Shown here piece by piece: positions 53,830 through 64,000 of a stretch of DNA of 64,000 nucleotides. Each line of letters starts with the position of its first letter. The stretch's first letter is position 1. The stretch covers positions 178,501 to 242,500 of the forward strand of contig CAUYUJ010001403.1 of NCBI GenBank assembly GCA_963575745.1, read 5' to 3'. The notes under the pieces were generated by a model, which worked only from the letters and a program-made list of their open reading frames with translations, searched no databases and was not told the DNA's origin. This DNA is from Prorocentrum cordatum. Taxonomy: Eukaryota > Sar > Dinophyceae > Prorocentrales > Prorocentraceae. The position numbers and the translations under genes are program-made.

Positions 53830-54230
53830 TTGTGGTGGTAATTCAGTCTGCTGCGTTGTTGTTGTTGTCGTTGTTGTTGTCGTTGTTGTTGTTGTTGGTG
53901 TTGTTGTTGGTGTTGTTGTTGGTGGTGTTTGTTGTCGTTGTCCCGCCCGCGACCCATCCGCGACCCACCCCGCGACCCACCTCGCGGCCCACCCTGCGAC
54001 CCACCCGCGACCCACCCCGCGACCCATCCGCGACCCACCCCGCGACCCACCCGCGACCCAACCGCGACCCACCCGCGACCCGCCCCGCGACCCACCCGCG
54101 ACCCACCCGCGACCCACCCCGCGACCCACCCCGCGACCCACCCGCGACCCACCCGCGACCCATCCACGACCCACCCGCGACCCACCCCGCGACCCACCCG
54201 CGACCCACCTCGCGACCCACCCTCAAGGCA
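53830..54230. repeat. (GTT)n tract and ccgcgacccac minisatellite
   Basis: tgttgttgttgtcgttgttg at 53845-53935, then about 25 units of 10-12 bp ccgcgacccac(cc). Isolated units recur at 54395-54440. Frames Pro-Arg-Asp-Pro and Gly-Arg-Gly on the two strands are repeat translations. Confidence 0.95.
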
Positions 54231-56040
54231 GGAGAAACCACTCGTACCCGTCAGTTCACGTTTACTAAACGGTCCTTGGCGTTTATTCAGCAGCCTTGCC
54301 CTATTCGATTCATTCCTTGTGTGCGTTTACTAAACGGCTTCGCTCGTCGGGGTAATTCGTATGGGTTGGTTTTTTGCCCTCTGCACCCGCGAGCCAACAG
54401 CGACCCACCCGCGACCGATTTGCGACCCACCCGCGACCTACCCACATTGGTTTAACGGAAAAATCGACGCCTGCGGCGGGCTCATTGTATAATTTGTGAA
54501 ATGTTGGCGCTTGCGGCGGGCTTCGCCAGAGTCTCGCTAACGGCCGACCTCCCCACCGCTCCCTCACTCTTATCCGCGTCTGCGGGGGGCTACGTATGTT
54601 ATATACACGTATCGTCTTATCTGTATCTCTCCATCCACTCCTTGCCCCACTTCTGTTCCCATGACTGTCTTCAGGGCCATCATGATATCGCATGCCAGCT
54701 GTTTGTGGATGTTTGCATCTTGCCCTCGTAAGCAAGCAAGCGAGGTTGCATGACTGGATTGTTCCTCCAGGCTGGGGGCCCGCCATGGCTCCCAATACAC
54801 ATCCGCGTAGGTTCATAAAGCAGATTCAAATACTTGTTTAAATACCTAGTTGGGGGTCTGAGCGGATTGGGACTTGAGCAGATCACACAGTTCCAGTGGT
54901 TGTCAGGATCGGCATCCAGTGTTCCAGACCTCTCGAGCATATGTCAACAGTGTGGTAAAACACATGCTGGCAGCGCGATGTGTCAGCACAGATCTGCCAG
55001 CTCTCAGCAGACGCACCAGCGTGATTTCCAAGACCTCCCATCCTGTACGAGCAGCGAGTCTGGCATTCCTGATTCAGGATCTGCAGGCACGTGGCCGACA
55101 TATAATATACCTCGTTCGATGACTTGTGACTTGGGCAGCGGAAACATGCATCGGAGGCAGACGAGGAAAAACATAATGAGGAGGATGTGACCAGGACAGG
55201 GCGAAGCATGGCGGGGAAATGGACGAGCCAGTTGAGCCCCGTGCGCGCAGGCCAGATGTTGTGTCGGTAGTGTCGAGGAGGATAAAGGCGTAAGTGTAGA
55301 GGGTGAGGCGGCGGCGGAGGAGGCGGAGAAGGAGGAGGAGGAGTGGAGCCGATGGAAGTTGGGCAGGATGTTGTGTCGTTTGGGGCCCAAGGGGCTGAAT
55401 GGCGGACATGTGAAGTGGGGAGGAAGGGAGGATGAGGTCTGCGGAAGCCTTTGGAAACCCTAGATGGGTCACACATGTTCCCTACCACGAGCCCCGAGTT
55501 CTTGATCACCGGAGGATCAACGAGCAGGCCGACGAGGAGGATTAGGAGGAATAGGTTGGCGCGGGCGGGCCAGAGGTGATGTCGCTGGTGCCGATGAGGC
55601 TGAAGGCGGACATGTGGAACGCGGAGGCGCCTCCTATCCGGCTGATGCTCCCACAAGCGCTCTTGGGCTGATCAGAGGCGGCGGAGTGAAGGGGGCTGGT
55701 CCAAGGGGAGACATCGACTCCCCGTCGGGTGGGTACCCCACCTTGCCCAGGATGTGCGGGCGCGAGTCCAATCTATCGGCGGTGCATCGCCAGTTCGACG
55801 TCGGTTTCTCTCCCTGAGGATGTGCCCCCCCCTCGCCCCACCTTAGTTGAGCTGGAGCTACACTGCAGCCCCAGTTGATAGCCAGGTCTACCAGATGGCG
55901 ACGATGTTCTCGCGTGGTGTCGCACAAGAGAAGGATACCCTTCACAGTATTGGGTCTGTCTTTGCTTTGTCTGAGGAAGATGCGTGTGTCCACTGACGCT
56001 GGTGTGTACATAATGTTTCAAGTGCCGCTTCAGGTTTGGC
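54231..56040. other. unassigned region with loose long-period repeats
   Basis: The word gatgttgtgtcg/gaggtgatgtcgct with a following gctgaa(t/g)gcggacatgtg recurs near 55255, 55370 and 55570. A 257-residue minus-strand frame at 54883-55656 translates these repeats and is not convincing as a gene. Confidence 0.4.
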
Positions 56041-56505
56041 GATTTGGTTTTCTCCTTCTCCTGCTCCTCATCCCCCTCCTCCGCCTCCTCCTCCGACGTT
56101 TCTTCCACATCCCCTTCATTCATCCAGTGGCGGCCAGGTTGGAACTGCTCGGCTTTCTTGTTTTTCCTCAGTCACTTGTTGCCCATACATTGTTGGGCTG
56201 CGCCTGGGGCCCGCGACGAGGAGAAGGAGGAGGAGGAGCAACAGGAGGAGTTAGAGCCAGAGAGCGAGGAAGAGGATTTGGCGAGGGATATAGGGGGCGG
56301 AGTAGAACGGGTGAGGAACAGGATGGCTAAGGGGAGCTGGGGAGCGCAGGAGTAGTGGGAGGATGGGGGAGGAGGGTGGCAGTACGGCTGGGGGAGAAGT
56401 GGGAGGCCGAGAGGAGAAGCGAGGAAGACCGCGCATGCGCAAACGGTGCGCAACTATGATTGGCCGCGCCGGTTCCAACCCCCTTTCCCCCCTCCCCCCC
56501 CGTCC
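56041..56505. other. unassigned low-complexity sequence
   Basis: CTC-rich at 56050-56100 and GGA-rich at 56215-56400. No gene recognised. Confidence 0.5.
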
Positions 56506-56621
56506 GCCCCCCACACACACACGCACACACGCACACACACACACACACACGCACACGCACACGCACGCACGCAACGCCACGCCACGCCACGCCACGCCAC
56601 GCCACGCCACGCCACGCCACG

Positions 56622-56663
<42 letters not shown>

Positions 56664-56910
56664 ACGCACACGCACACGCACACGCACACGCACACGCACA
56701 CGCACACGCACACGCACACGCACACGCACACGCACACGCACACGCACACGCACCACACACACCAACACACACACACACACACACACCAACACACACACAC
56801 ACACCAACACACACACACACGCACACGCGCACGCACACGCACACGCACACGCACACGCACACGCACACGCACACACACCACACACGCATGCACACATTTT
56901 ACACACGCAC
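56506..56910. repeat. (CA)n, (GCCAC)n and (CACACG)n tract
   Basis: cacacacgcacacac at 56511-56565, nine gccac units at about 56574-56622, then cacacgcacacg to 56750 and mixed cacaccaacacac to 56890. Confidence 0.97.
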
Positions 56911-58925
56911 ACGCGCACACACGTATCGTGTCCTGGGCCGATATCCTGAGGGTCCATTTCTTATTCTTCGCCCCCCTGCCTCTCCCACTCCCCGCACCCT
57001 GCCTCTCATTATGTTCCTTTCTCGCTCCCTCCCCTCCTTGTCCTGCTGCCCCCCCCCGTACTCGTCTACCCCATCTTCTCCCTCCCCCATCCCCTCCTCC
57101 TCCTCATCCGTCTCCCCTCCCTGCCCTCTCACCTCCCCCTCGTTCTCCCCCATCTCTCCCTCCCTTAAATCAGTTCCTTCCTCCTTATCTGCTCGGGACA
57201 ACGCTTTGCACATGAGAGAAGCACACGACCGAGGTAGAGTTCGACCTGTCGGCGTTCCACTCGCTCGTGCGAGTGCTGAAGAGGGCCCTCCGCCAGTTGG
57301 TGGAGGCAAGCGCGGCGATGGCGGAGAGGGAAAAGGAGGAGGATGACACGAGAACATGGCGAGGGACTAGGGACGTGGAGGACGATGAAAGGGGACAGTG
57401 AGGACACGTACTTGTGATGAAGAGAAGGATGAGGAAGACGGGGGGCAGGACGACGGTGAGAGAGTGGGATTCGAACAGGGCAGGTGGAGATGTTGGAGGC
57501 CAAGAGTGTGGAAGGAGAGGGAGAGGGAACGGGGAATGGGCTCGACCTGCCTGGAACCCAGGGGAGAGGCCCATGAAGTGGAATGTGTGTGGGCATGTAG
57601 GGAACAGATGGCTAGAAACACTCGGAGTTGAGGACAGCGTCTCATTCCACGCCATCCTTGCTCCCACACCCTTCGTTGGGTGAGGGGGGGGGGTGATAGA
57701 GGAGACGAGGGGCGGGAAGAAGCCTGGCTAGAGGCGAGTATGGGGGAGATGAGGAAGGGGAGGGGCAGAATGAGGAGGACGAGGGGGAGGGGTACAACTT
57801 GCACGATGTTTCATAACAGCCTTGGCTCTGGATGTGTGCCTTGTGGGGCCTGCCAAGCCTGCTTGTTTCTCATGTTTGTGCAGGTATGTAGCTGGTCGGC
57901 CTTCATGGCATCGTCGCTCTCTTTATCGTGTCATGGCTCCCCACATGTTGTTCGTGCAGGCTATCCTCGTAGGGCCTTGTTTTTGGCGAAGCCGCCGTTC
58001 TTCTGGACCTGCTTTCATGTGTCCACGCTTCGGCTACAGAAGGGGCACCACGATGACAACGACAAAGGAGGGGGTTCCGCCCCTGGCGGGGTTTGCCACC
58101 TTTGAACCAGGGCGGCGTTGTTTGAAATCGCCCTCCTGGGCTCATGCGCCTTGGTGCTGTCTGTGCCGTTGGTGATGCTGTCGGCATCCAGATGCGCGCC
58201 CCGCGGATGTAAGGCTCACGCGATCGAGGTCCGCCCTTGACACCCATCCAGGACTACGTCAAACAAACAGGCAGGGAGGGGGCTGGGCTACAGCTGGCGC
58301 CATGGTTGACAGCAAGCCAACTTTGGAAAGGGACCCTTGCGATTTTCATCTAACTGTGGGCCCTGCGCATCCGAAGATCCTTCGCCATGGGCATCTCCAT
58401 GGGGAATAAATGCTTGACCCGCGTTCCTCTGCCCATGTCTCAGTTGCGCAGCATGACCGTAGCGGTGATGGCGATTGATCTGGCCACGGCGGCCATGGGC
58501 AGCCGGCAGGCGTTCGACGACTCCTCGCACAGGGAATGTTGTCGCCATCAGCCTGGAGTATCGCATGCCAAGTGCATCGCGGCCCTACGCGCCGATCATC
58601 AAGCATCAACAACATCATCGGCCACGAGCCCCAAGGTCCGACGTAGAAGAAAGGCTTCAATAATGGAAACAATGCCCGAGCTCTCAACCCGATCTTGCTG
58701 ACCACGTCGGCCCTGAGCGGGGCGAAGACGCAGGTCGTTGTTCGCTTCACGGCGCCCATGTACGATGCTACCCTCGCTCAAACCAAGAGGGCCTTGGCCT
58801 CTCATGGGAAGCACGCTGGCCAGTTTTTCGAACTTGCGTTTGACCAGGGGCCGCGAGCGGCTCTTGGTGTGCCAGAAGTGGCCAGAAACGCCTCCTCCCC
58901 CCCTGGCTCCTCCTCCCTCCCACTT
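56911..58925. other. unassigned region
   Basis: C-rich pyrimidine stretches to 57170 and purine-rich sequence at 57300-57790. 57820-58900 has more gene-like composition, and a plus-strand stretch LPMSQLRSMTVAVMAIDLAT lies at about 58430-58500, but no family or continuous frame is recognised. Confidence 0.35.
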
Positions 58926-58929
58926 CCTC

Positions 58930-59230
58930 CTCATCCTGCTCCCTCCTAGCCCACTCATTCCTCCTGCCTCCTTTCTCCTGCCTCCCTTCGCATTTCCTTC
59001 CTCCCTCCTACCTCCTATTCCCGTTGTTTTCGCCACCACTGCCATCCTACCTGTCTTCCTTTCTCGCCTCCCTGCCTCTCTCCTCCTTCCCTCCTCCGCT
59101 CCTGGAGCCTCCCCCCCTCCTCCCCCCCTCCTTTCTCGTGCCTCCCAAAATTTCCTCCTCTGGGAGGACTTGGAGCGATGACGATGAAGCCTCTGGAAGG
59201 GGGAGGAGGAGGAGGAGGAGGAAGAGGTGG
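58930..59230 (+). repeat. dispersed pyrimidine-rich repeat, copy 1
   Basis: Shares ordered blocks with 62210-62390: ctgcctctctcctccttccc, ctggagcctcc, then tcctcc..tgggaggac/gaaa and tggagcgatgacgatg, followed in both cases by a (GGA)n tract. Confidence 0.8.
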
Positions 59231-59470
59231 AGGAGGAGGAGGAAGAGGAGGAGGAGGATGACGTCGACGAAGACCAGGAGGACGAGGAGCAGGAGGAGGA
59301 GGAGGAGGCGGGCGACGACGGCGACGACGAGGAGGGTGGAAAGGACGAGGAGGCCGAGGAGGACGAGGAGGACGAGGAGGAGGACCAGAAGGACGAGGAG
59401 GGCAAGCAGGGCGAGAAGGACGAGGAGGAGGTGGAGGAGGAGGAGGAGGAGGAAGGAAGAGCAAGAGGAT
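59200..59470. repeat. (GGA)n tract
   Basis: gaggaggaggaagaggtggagg type sequence, with gacgacgaggag variants. Acidic frame is a repeat translation. Confidence 0.95.
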
Positions 59471-59829
59471 GTGGAAGAGCAGGAGGACGAGGAGGACTTG
59501 GAGGCGGGTCCCAGGCCCACGTGAGCCCACTTCTCGCCGTGTGGCGCCGCTCTGCCTCGAGCCGCCTCCTCGCCCCTGGGCGGCGCCCCGGCGCGGCGGG
59601 CGCGGGCGCCCGGCGGCGCGCGCGCGCGGCGGGCCCCCCGCCGCGCCCGTGCCGAGCGGCCCTCCCCGGGGGCGAGCGGTCCAGAGATCTTCGGGAGCCT
59701 CAAGGCGGGTCGGCGGCGAGCCCAGGGGAGGGGGGCGAGCGGTCCAGAGATCTTCGGCGGCCCAGGGAGGGGCGAGCCCAGGGAGGGGGGCGGCGAGCCC
59801 AGGGAGGGGAGCGAGAAGGGTCGGCGGCG
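59471..59829. repeat. GC-rich duplications (gcgagcggtccagagatctt)
   Basis: gcgagcggtccagagatctt occurs twice (about 59673 and 59737), with gcgagcccaggg-agggggg words between and after. Confidence 0.8.
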
Positions 59830-60075
59830 AGCCCAAGGGAGGGGGGCGAGGAGGGGCGGGCCTCCTCGGAAGGCTCGGAAGGCCCCTGGCCTTCAGAGAA
59901 GGGGCGGGCCTTCTCGGAAGGCTCGGAAGGCCCCCTGGCCTTCAGAGAAGTTCTTTCCAGGATTTTCCCCGAAGGCAGAGAGAGCTTGCCAGAAGGCGCG
60001 GGGTGTCTGAGAAGTCCCGCCTCCTTCTGAGAAGGCCTTCTCATCGCTTCCCCCCTCGCTCGCTGCCGACTTGAG
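59830..60075 (+). repeat. ttctgagaaggcc dispersed repeat, copy 2
   Basis: Direct duplication of gggcgggcctcctcggaagg / gggcgggccttctcggaagg, then agaagtcccgcctccttctg and agaaggccttctcatcgctt. Its reverse complement matches 14550-14745. Confidence 0.8.
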
Positions 60076-60271
60076 ACGGGGATCAGTGCAAGCGGTGGTC
60101 AGCCAGAGCGCCAGATCTTGCAGGATCCTGCAGAGCCAGGGTTGCACTGACCCTAGGGCGCAGGATGTTGCAGGATCCTGCAAAGCCCGACTGGCCCGGA
60201 TCTAGGTTGACCTGGGCCAGTAGATACCCGAGATCCGAATCTCCGATCATCAAATTGAGAGGCCGTTTTTC
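60076..60271. repeat. ttgcaggatcctgca palindromes
   Basis: ttgcaggatcctgcag at about 60118 and the perfect palindrome ttgcaggatcctgcaa at 60168-60183, about 50 bp apart. Confidence 0.85.
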
Positions 60272-60470
60272 CAACGGTCAGGATTTTTGTGATTGTGTCG
60301 CTCCGCTGGTTCTGGCCCACCACGCTGCGGCGCGACACGCTGTCCACTTCTGGGACCCCAGGCGTCAACATCCCGGGGCGGAGCGATACGCTATCCGCTC
60401 GCAAGGCAAAGCGTGTCGCCGGGACCTCCGACGCGACACACGAAGCAAAAGTTCCCGACCGTATTTCGGC
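60272..60470 (+). repeat. dispersed repeat with gcgtgtcgc motifs, copy 2
   Basis: Same block order and orientation as 30481-30702, from caacggtcagga to aaaagttcccgaccgtattt. It has an extra gcggcgcgacacgctg after the shared cccaccacgct. Confidence 0.85.
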
Positions 60471-61159
60471 CTCTGGGCTGTCAGAAAATGGTTTTGGATG
60501 AGAAACCAGCCCTGGGGAAGTGATCGAGATCTCCAGGGGCCCACGCATCGAAAAAATTAGAGCGCAGGATGTCTGGGGAGGGGCCTCCAGACCCAGACCT
60601 CTGGTGGACTCATGTGGTTCCGAGGAGGAAGATACGCATACAGATCCTGATCGTCCTGGAAGGCCCTCGCCGCCACGACAGGAATCTCCTCCGAATGCTG
60701 GTCAGACCGCGCCCAAGCAGAGGTCCCGGAAGTTGCGCTTTCGCTACCTTTTTGTATCCCCCCCCGCCCCAGTAGCGCTCTGTCTCCGCAGCCCTCCGCC
60801 CAGCGCCCTGCGCCGGGTCACGCACACGTGCGCGCCAGCAGAGCCCAGAGCCTCCGCCGCACCCGTGTCGCGCGGCCCTGCGGTGGGAGGGCCTGGGGGT
60901 CGAGGTCCGAGGATCGAGGCCTGCATGCGTGATTGTACCTTTGGGGGCCTCTCTGCGCCTCCTCGTCGCCACGGCTGGACTCCCCTCGGGAGAGTGTTCC
61001 GTGCCACGCAGCCCTCCAGTGGGCGGACTTGAAGTTCGAGGTCCAAGGGCCGACGCTTGCATGTGTGATGGTGGCTCTGGTGCCCTCTTTGGGCCTCCTC
61101 GCCGCCACACTGGCCCCCAAATGCGGTCGATGTTTAAGAAGACCAGGAGGGCAATGGTC
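60471..61159. repeat. region with a ~136-bp tandem duplication
   Basis: 60896-60975 (gtcgaggtccgaggatcgag ... tgcatgcgtgat ... gcctcctcgtcgccac) recurs at 61032-61112 (ttcgaggtccaagggccgac ... tgcatgtgtgat ... gcctcctcgccgccac). Otherwise unassigned. Confidence 0.75.
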
Positions 61160-61475
61160 AGCAATACCTCGTAAAATACATGGAAAGCGGAGGGCAAGAC
61201 GAACATCCAGGAAATATGGAAAACATTTGGACTTCGGGGATGTCTTTATATATATATATATATATATGTATATATAGAGATGTGTACACAAGTGTGTGTG
61301 TGTGTGTGTTGTGTGTGTTGTGTGTTGTGTGTTGTGTGTTATGTGTTGTGTGTTATGTGTTGGTTGTGTGTGTGTGTTGTGTGTATTGCGTGTTGTGTGT
61401 GTTTGCGTGTGTGTGTGTGTGTGTTGTGTATTGTGTGTTGTGTGTTGTGTATCTGTGTCCTTGGGCCCCTCCAGA
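61160..61475 (+). repeat. dispersed AT-rich repeat, copy 3, with (TA)n and (TGTG)n inside
   Basis: ggaaagcggagggcaagacg, aacatccaggaaatatggaa, then (TA)n at 61246-61276 and tgtgtgttgtgtg to 61455, ending tgtccttgggcccctcc. Same end block as copy 1 at 6.2 kb. The microsatellite sits where the other copies have a short spacer. Confidence 0.6.
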
Positions 61476-62209
61476 AGAGCAGGGCCCAGAACCTCAGCGG
61501 ACTGGTTTTGCTTCAGCGCGGCGTCCTCCGTCCATCACTGGAGCCGGTTTCGGGCCGCAGGACCGTCAACAATGAGTATGTCGCCGCGTCTTTTGTTCCG
61601 ACGCGCGGCCTTAACGCCTTGAGGCGGGCGCATCGGCCACCGGGGCAAACGACGCCTCGGGCGCGGTGGGTTTGCCGTGGGTTTGCCGCGGCGCCGGCGT
61701 CGTCGACTTGGAGGGCGGGACGCAGGATTTTCCGTGGGTTTGCCGTGGTATCGGTGCCGTCCACATGGACGCGCTCAAAGCAAACGGCGTGGCGACCTTT
61801 TTGCCGGGGGCTGAGGACGAGAGAGTTGGCGCTCACGCACTGGCAGGCCAGGCACAAAGCAGGCATCGGAAGGCGGGGAGCTCGGGGCCCAGGTCCCCGC
61901 GGGGCTCCAGGAAGCTGGCTGGGAGCTCCGTTGCCTTTCTCGTCCTGGGGGTAGTGGATAGAGGTTCGCCCCTTGCTGCTCGAATGGGTCCAAGGCACCC
62001 GGGGCGCCGTGAACAAAGTCACCGCGTGGCGGAAAACAATTCCACCAGAGATCTCGGCACCATGACCGGGCGCGTGTTCTGTTCAAGGCGGATCGATCCG
62101 CGGGAGGTGACTTGCGAGACCCAGAAACAGTCGTGGTGTTGTCCGTGCTCGGCGCCCAGATGTCAGGGCCATCAATGATAGCCTCCGACGATTTGATATC
62201 TTATTCTGT
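61476..62209. other. unassigned sequence
   Basis: gtgggtttgccg(c/t)gg occurs three times between 61665 and 61755. No gene recognised. Confidence 0.4.
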
Positions 62210-62411
62210 TTTACTCCCTCTTCCATCCTACCGTTTTTCCCGTCTCGCCCCCTTGCCTCTCTCCTCCTTCCCCCCTCCACTCCCTGGAGCCTCCACCCTC
62301 CTCCCTCCTCCTTCCTCCTACCTCCCTATACCTCCTCCTTTGGGAGGAAATGGAGCGATGACGATGGAAGAGGGGGAGGGGGAGGAGGAGGAGGAGGAGG
62401 AGGAGGAGGAG
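62210..62411 (+). repeat. dispersed pyrimidine-rich repeat, copy 2, with (GGA)n
   Basis: Parallel to 58930-59230, ending tggagcgatgacgatggaag and a (GGA)n tract at 62376-62411. Confidence 0.8.
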
Positions 62412-62744
62412 GCCTCCCACTTGTTTTCTGGCTCGGGCGTTCGGTAAGCGGGTGGGCAGTACATGTGGGAGCTCCAGGGACGGCAGGACAGTTGCTAACA
62501 AGGGGCCCTAATCGGCCTCCAGACAGACATGGCAGGCCCAAAAGGTGGTGAAAGGTGAGCGTTTGTCCCGCCCCGCCCGGCTTGTTTTCCCCCTCTAGCG
62601 AAACAATCTCTCCGTCCCCCGAGATCTGGACCACTTTCCAGCCAGAGACCGCCTGTCCATCCTGTGTTATTCCCACACTTCAGTCCTTGGGTTCTCGTTG
62701 TGGAACTAGCCCTGTGGTCACGTCTCCTCCCAAACCCCCTCCCG
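62412..62744. other. unassigned sequence
   Basis: Nothing recognised. Confidence 0.4.
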
Positions 62745-64000
62745 CCTTCCCCTTGGGGGGCTGCGATCTGTGAAATTGTCGTCACTTTCGAGGGTCGCTG
62801 GGGCGCTGCGATCTGCAAAACTGTCGCCACTTTCGAAGACTGCTGAGGGGCCAGCACAGTGTCGCCCCACCAGATTCTGATTAGACCTCGCCATCCCTGG
62901 TGGGCTGCGATTTGCGTCGCTGTCGCCCATTTCGAGGGCTGCTGAAGGGGGCCAGCACAGTGCTGCCCCACACAGAAGCAGATTAGACCTCGCCTTCCCT
63001 GCGGGGCATCTGCGAGCCCGTCGCGACTTTCGAGGGCAGTTGGGGGGGGGGGCAGCACAGCGTCGCCCCACCCAAGCTCATATTAGTCCTCGCCATGCTT
63101 GGGGGGCTGCGATCTGCGAACCTGTCGCCACTTTCAAGGGCTGCTGGGGGGACCAGCACTGTGCCGCCGTACCCAGACTCGGACTAGGTCTCGCCCCTGG
63201 GGGGCTGCGATCTGCGAGTCTGTCGCCACTTTCGAAGGCTGAAGTGGAGGGGGCAGCGCAGTGTCGCCCCACGCTGACTCAGATTAGACCTCGAATCCCT
63301 GCGGGGCTGCGATCTGCGACATTGTCGCCACTTTCGAGGGCCGTGGGGGGGGGGGCAGCACAGCGTCGCCAGACCCAGACTCAGATTAGACCTCTCCATC
63401 CCTGATGGGCTGCGATCTGCGACATTGTCGCCTCTTCCGAGGGCTGCTGCCATACCCAGGGTCAGATGAGACCTCGCCATGCTTGGGGGGCTGCGATCTG
63501 CGAACCTGTCGACACTTTCGAGGGCTGCCGGGGTGGCAGCGCAGTGTCGCCAAACCCATCGCCATCCCTGGGGCGTTGCGATCTGCGAACCTGTCGCCAC
63601 TTTCGAAGGCTGCTGGGGGGGCAGCACAGTGTCGCCCCAACCATATTGAGATGTGACCTCGTCCATCCTTGTGGGCTGCGATACGGAACCTGTCGCCACT
63701 TTCGAGGGTTGTTGGGGAGGGGCGGGGCAGCACAGTGTCGCCATACCCAGACTCAGACTTGATCTCGCCATCTCTGGGGGGCTGCGATCTGAGAACCTGT
63801 CGCGACGTTCGAGGGCTGCTGGGGGGCCAACACATTCTGATTAGACCGTGCAATCCCTGGGGGGGTGCGATCTGCGAAACTGTCGCCACCTTCGAGGGCT
63901 GCTGGGGGTGGAGGGGGCAGCACAGAGTCGCCATACCCAGACTCAGACTAGACCTGGCCATCCCTGGGGGGGCTGCGGTCTGCGTCACTGTCGCCACTTT
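62745..64000 (+). repeat. ~100-bp satellite running off the window
   Basis: At least a dozen diverged units with ggggctgcgatctgcgaac, ctgtcgccactttcgagggc, tgctggggggccagcacagt, gtcgccccacccagactcag and attagacctcgccatccct. Unit starts near 62757, 62888, 63003, 63105, 63201, 63306, 63408, 63489, 63567, 63677, 63780 and 63971. The array continues past the right edge. Confidence 0.95.

Noticed and set aside
54883-55656. 257-residue minus-strand frame with a hydrophobic segment
   Set aside because: Composed of loose long-period repeats and Pro runs; no homology recognised.
56363-57346. His/Thr-rich 327-residue frame
   Set aside because: Translation of CA and GCCAC microsatellites.
57468-57485. 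ggattcgaacagggc and other ttcga words as tRNA T-arms
   Set aside because: The flanking bases do not form the T stem, and no acceptor or anticodon arm can be drawn. I found no convincing tRNA, 5S rRNA or snRNA gene.

Overview
The window looks like nuclear DNA of a dinoflagellate. This is an inference from four things in the sequence: a degenerate copy of the dinoflagellate spliced leader in front of the only intact gene; that gene's type (an intronless multi-pass membrane protein with a TIR-like motif set); two decayed non-LTR retrotransposon fragments with RNase H and AP-endonuclease-like regions; and an extreme density of GC-rich micro-, mini- and satellite repeats that leave long open frames on both strands. 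The repeat texture reminds me of Prorocentrum-type genomes, but I cannot confirm a species. Most long open frames here are repeat translations or antisense shadows and were left out.

Layout. 1-10 kb: a possible exon remnant, a 90-bp minisatellite (1.30-2.55 kb), simple repeats, and a cluster of inverted repeats and hairpins (7.08-8.36 kb) including a short mobile-looking element. 10.4-12.5 kb: the 3' part of a LINE (end of reverse transcriptase, zinc motif, RNase H, C-terminal CxxC region) broken by two frameshifts and one TGA. 12.7-12.9 kb: a second short inverted-repeat element with flanking direct repeats. 15-15.8 kb: a GCAAT-type array. 16.2-17.9 kb: the one intact, confident gene. 19-24.3 kb: minisatellites and a three-copy higher-order tandem repeat containing a large (GTC)n expansion. 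24.5-30.2 kb: C-rich dispersed repeats, a ~160-bp satellite and a ~103-bp minisatellite. 32.0-34.4 kb: the 5' part of another LINE (N-terminal region, endonuclease). 34.4-41.6 kb: a very large, decayed SF1 (Upf1-like) helicase gene with a long cysteine-containing C-terminal extension. 42-64 kb: foldback elements, perfect palindromes, several satellites (83 bp at 50.7-51.2 kb, ~100 bp at 62.7-64.0 kb), simple repeats and dispersed repeats shared with the left half.

How it fits together. I see no operon or pathway. Coding content is one probably functional membrane gene that appears to be a retroposed mRNA copy, plus the corpses of two LINE copies and one helicase gene. The rest is repeat DNA in which the same families recur tens of kilobases apart, in both orientations. 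Frameshifts in the broken genes could be true decay or long-read assembly errors; in-frame stops of all three kinds at several sites favour true decay.
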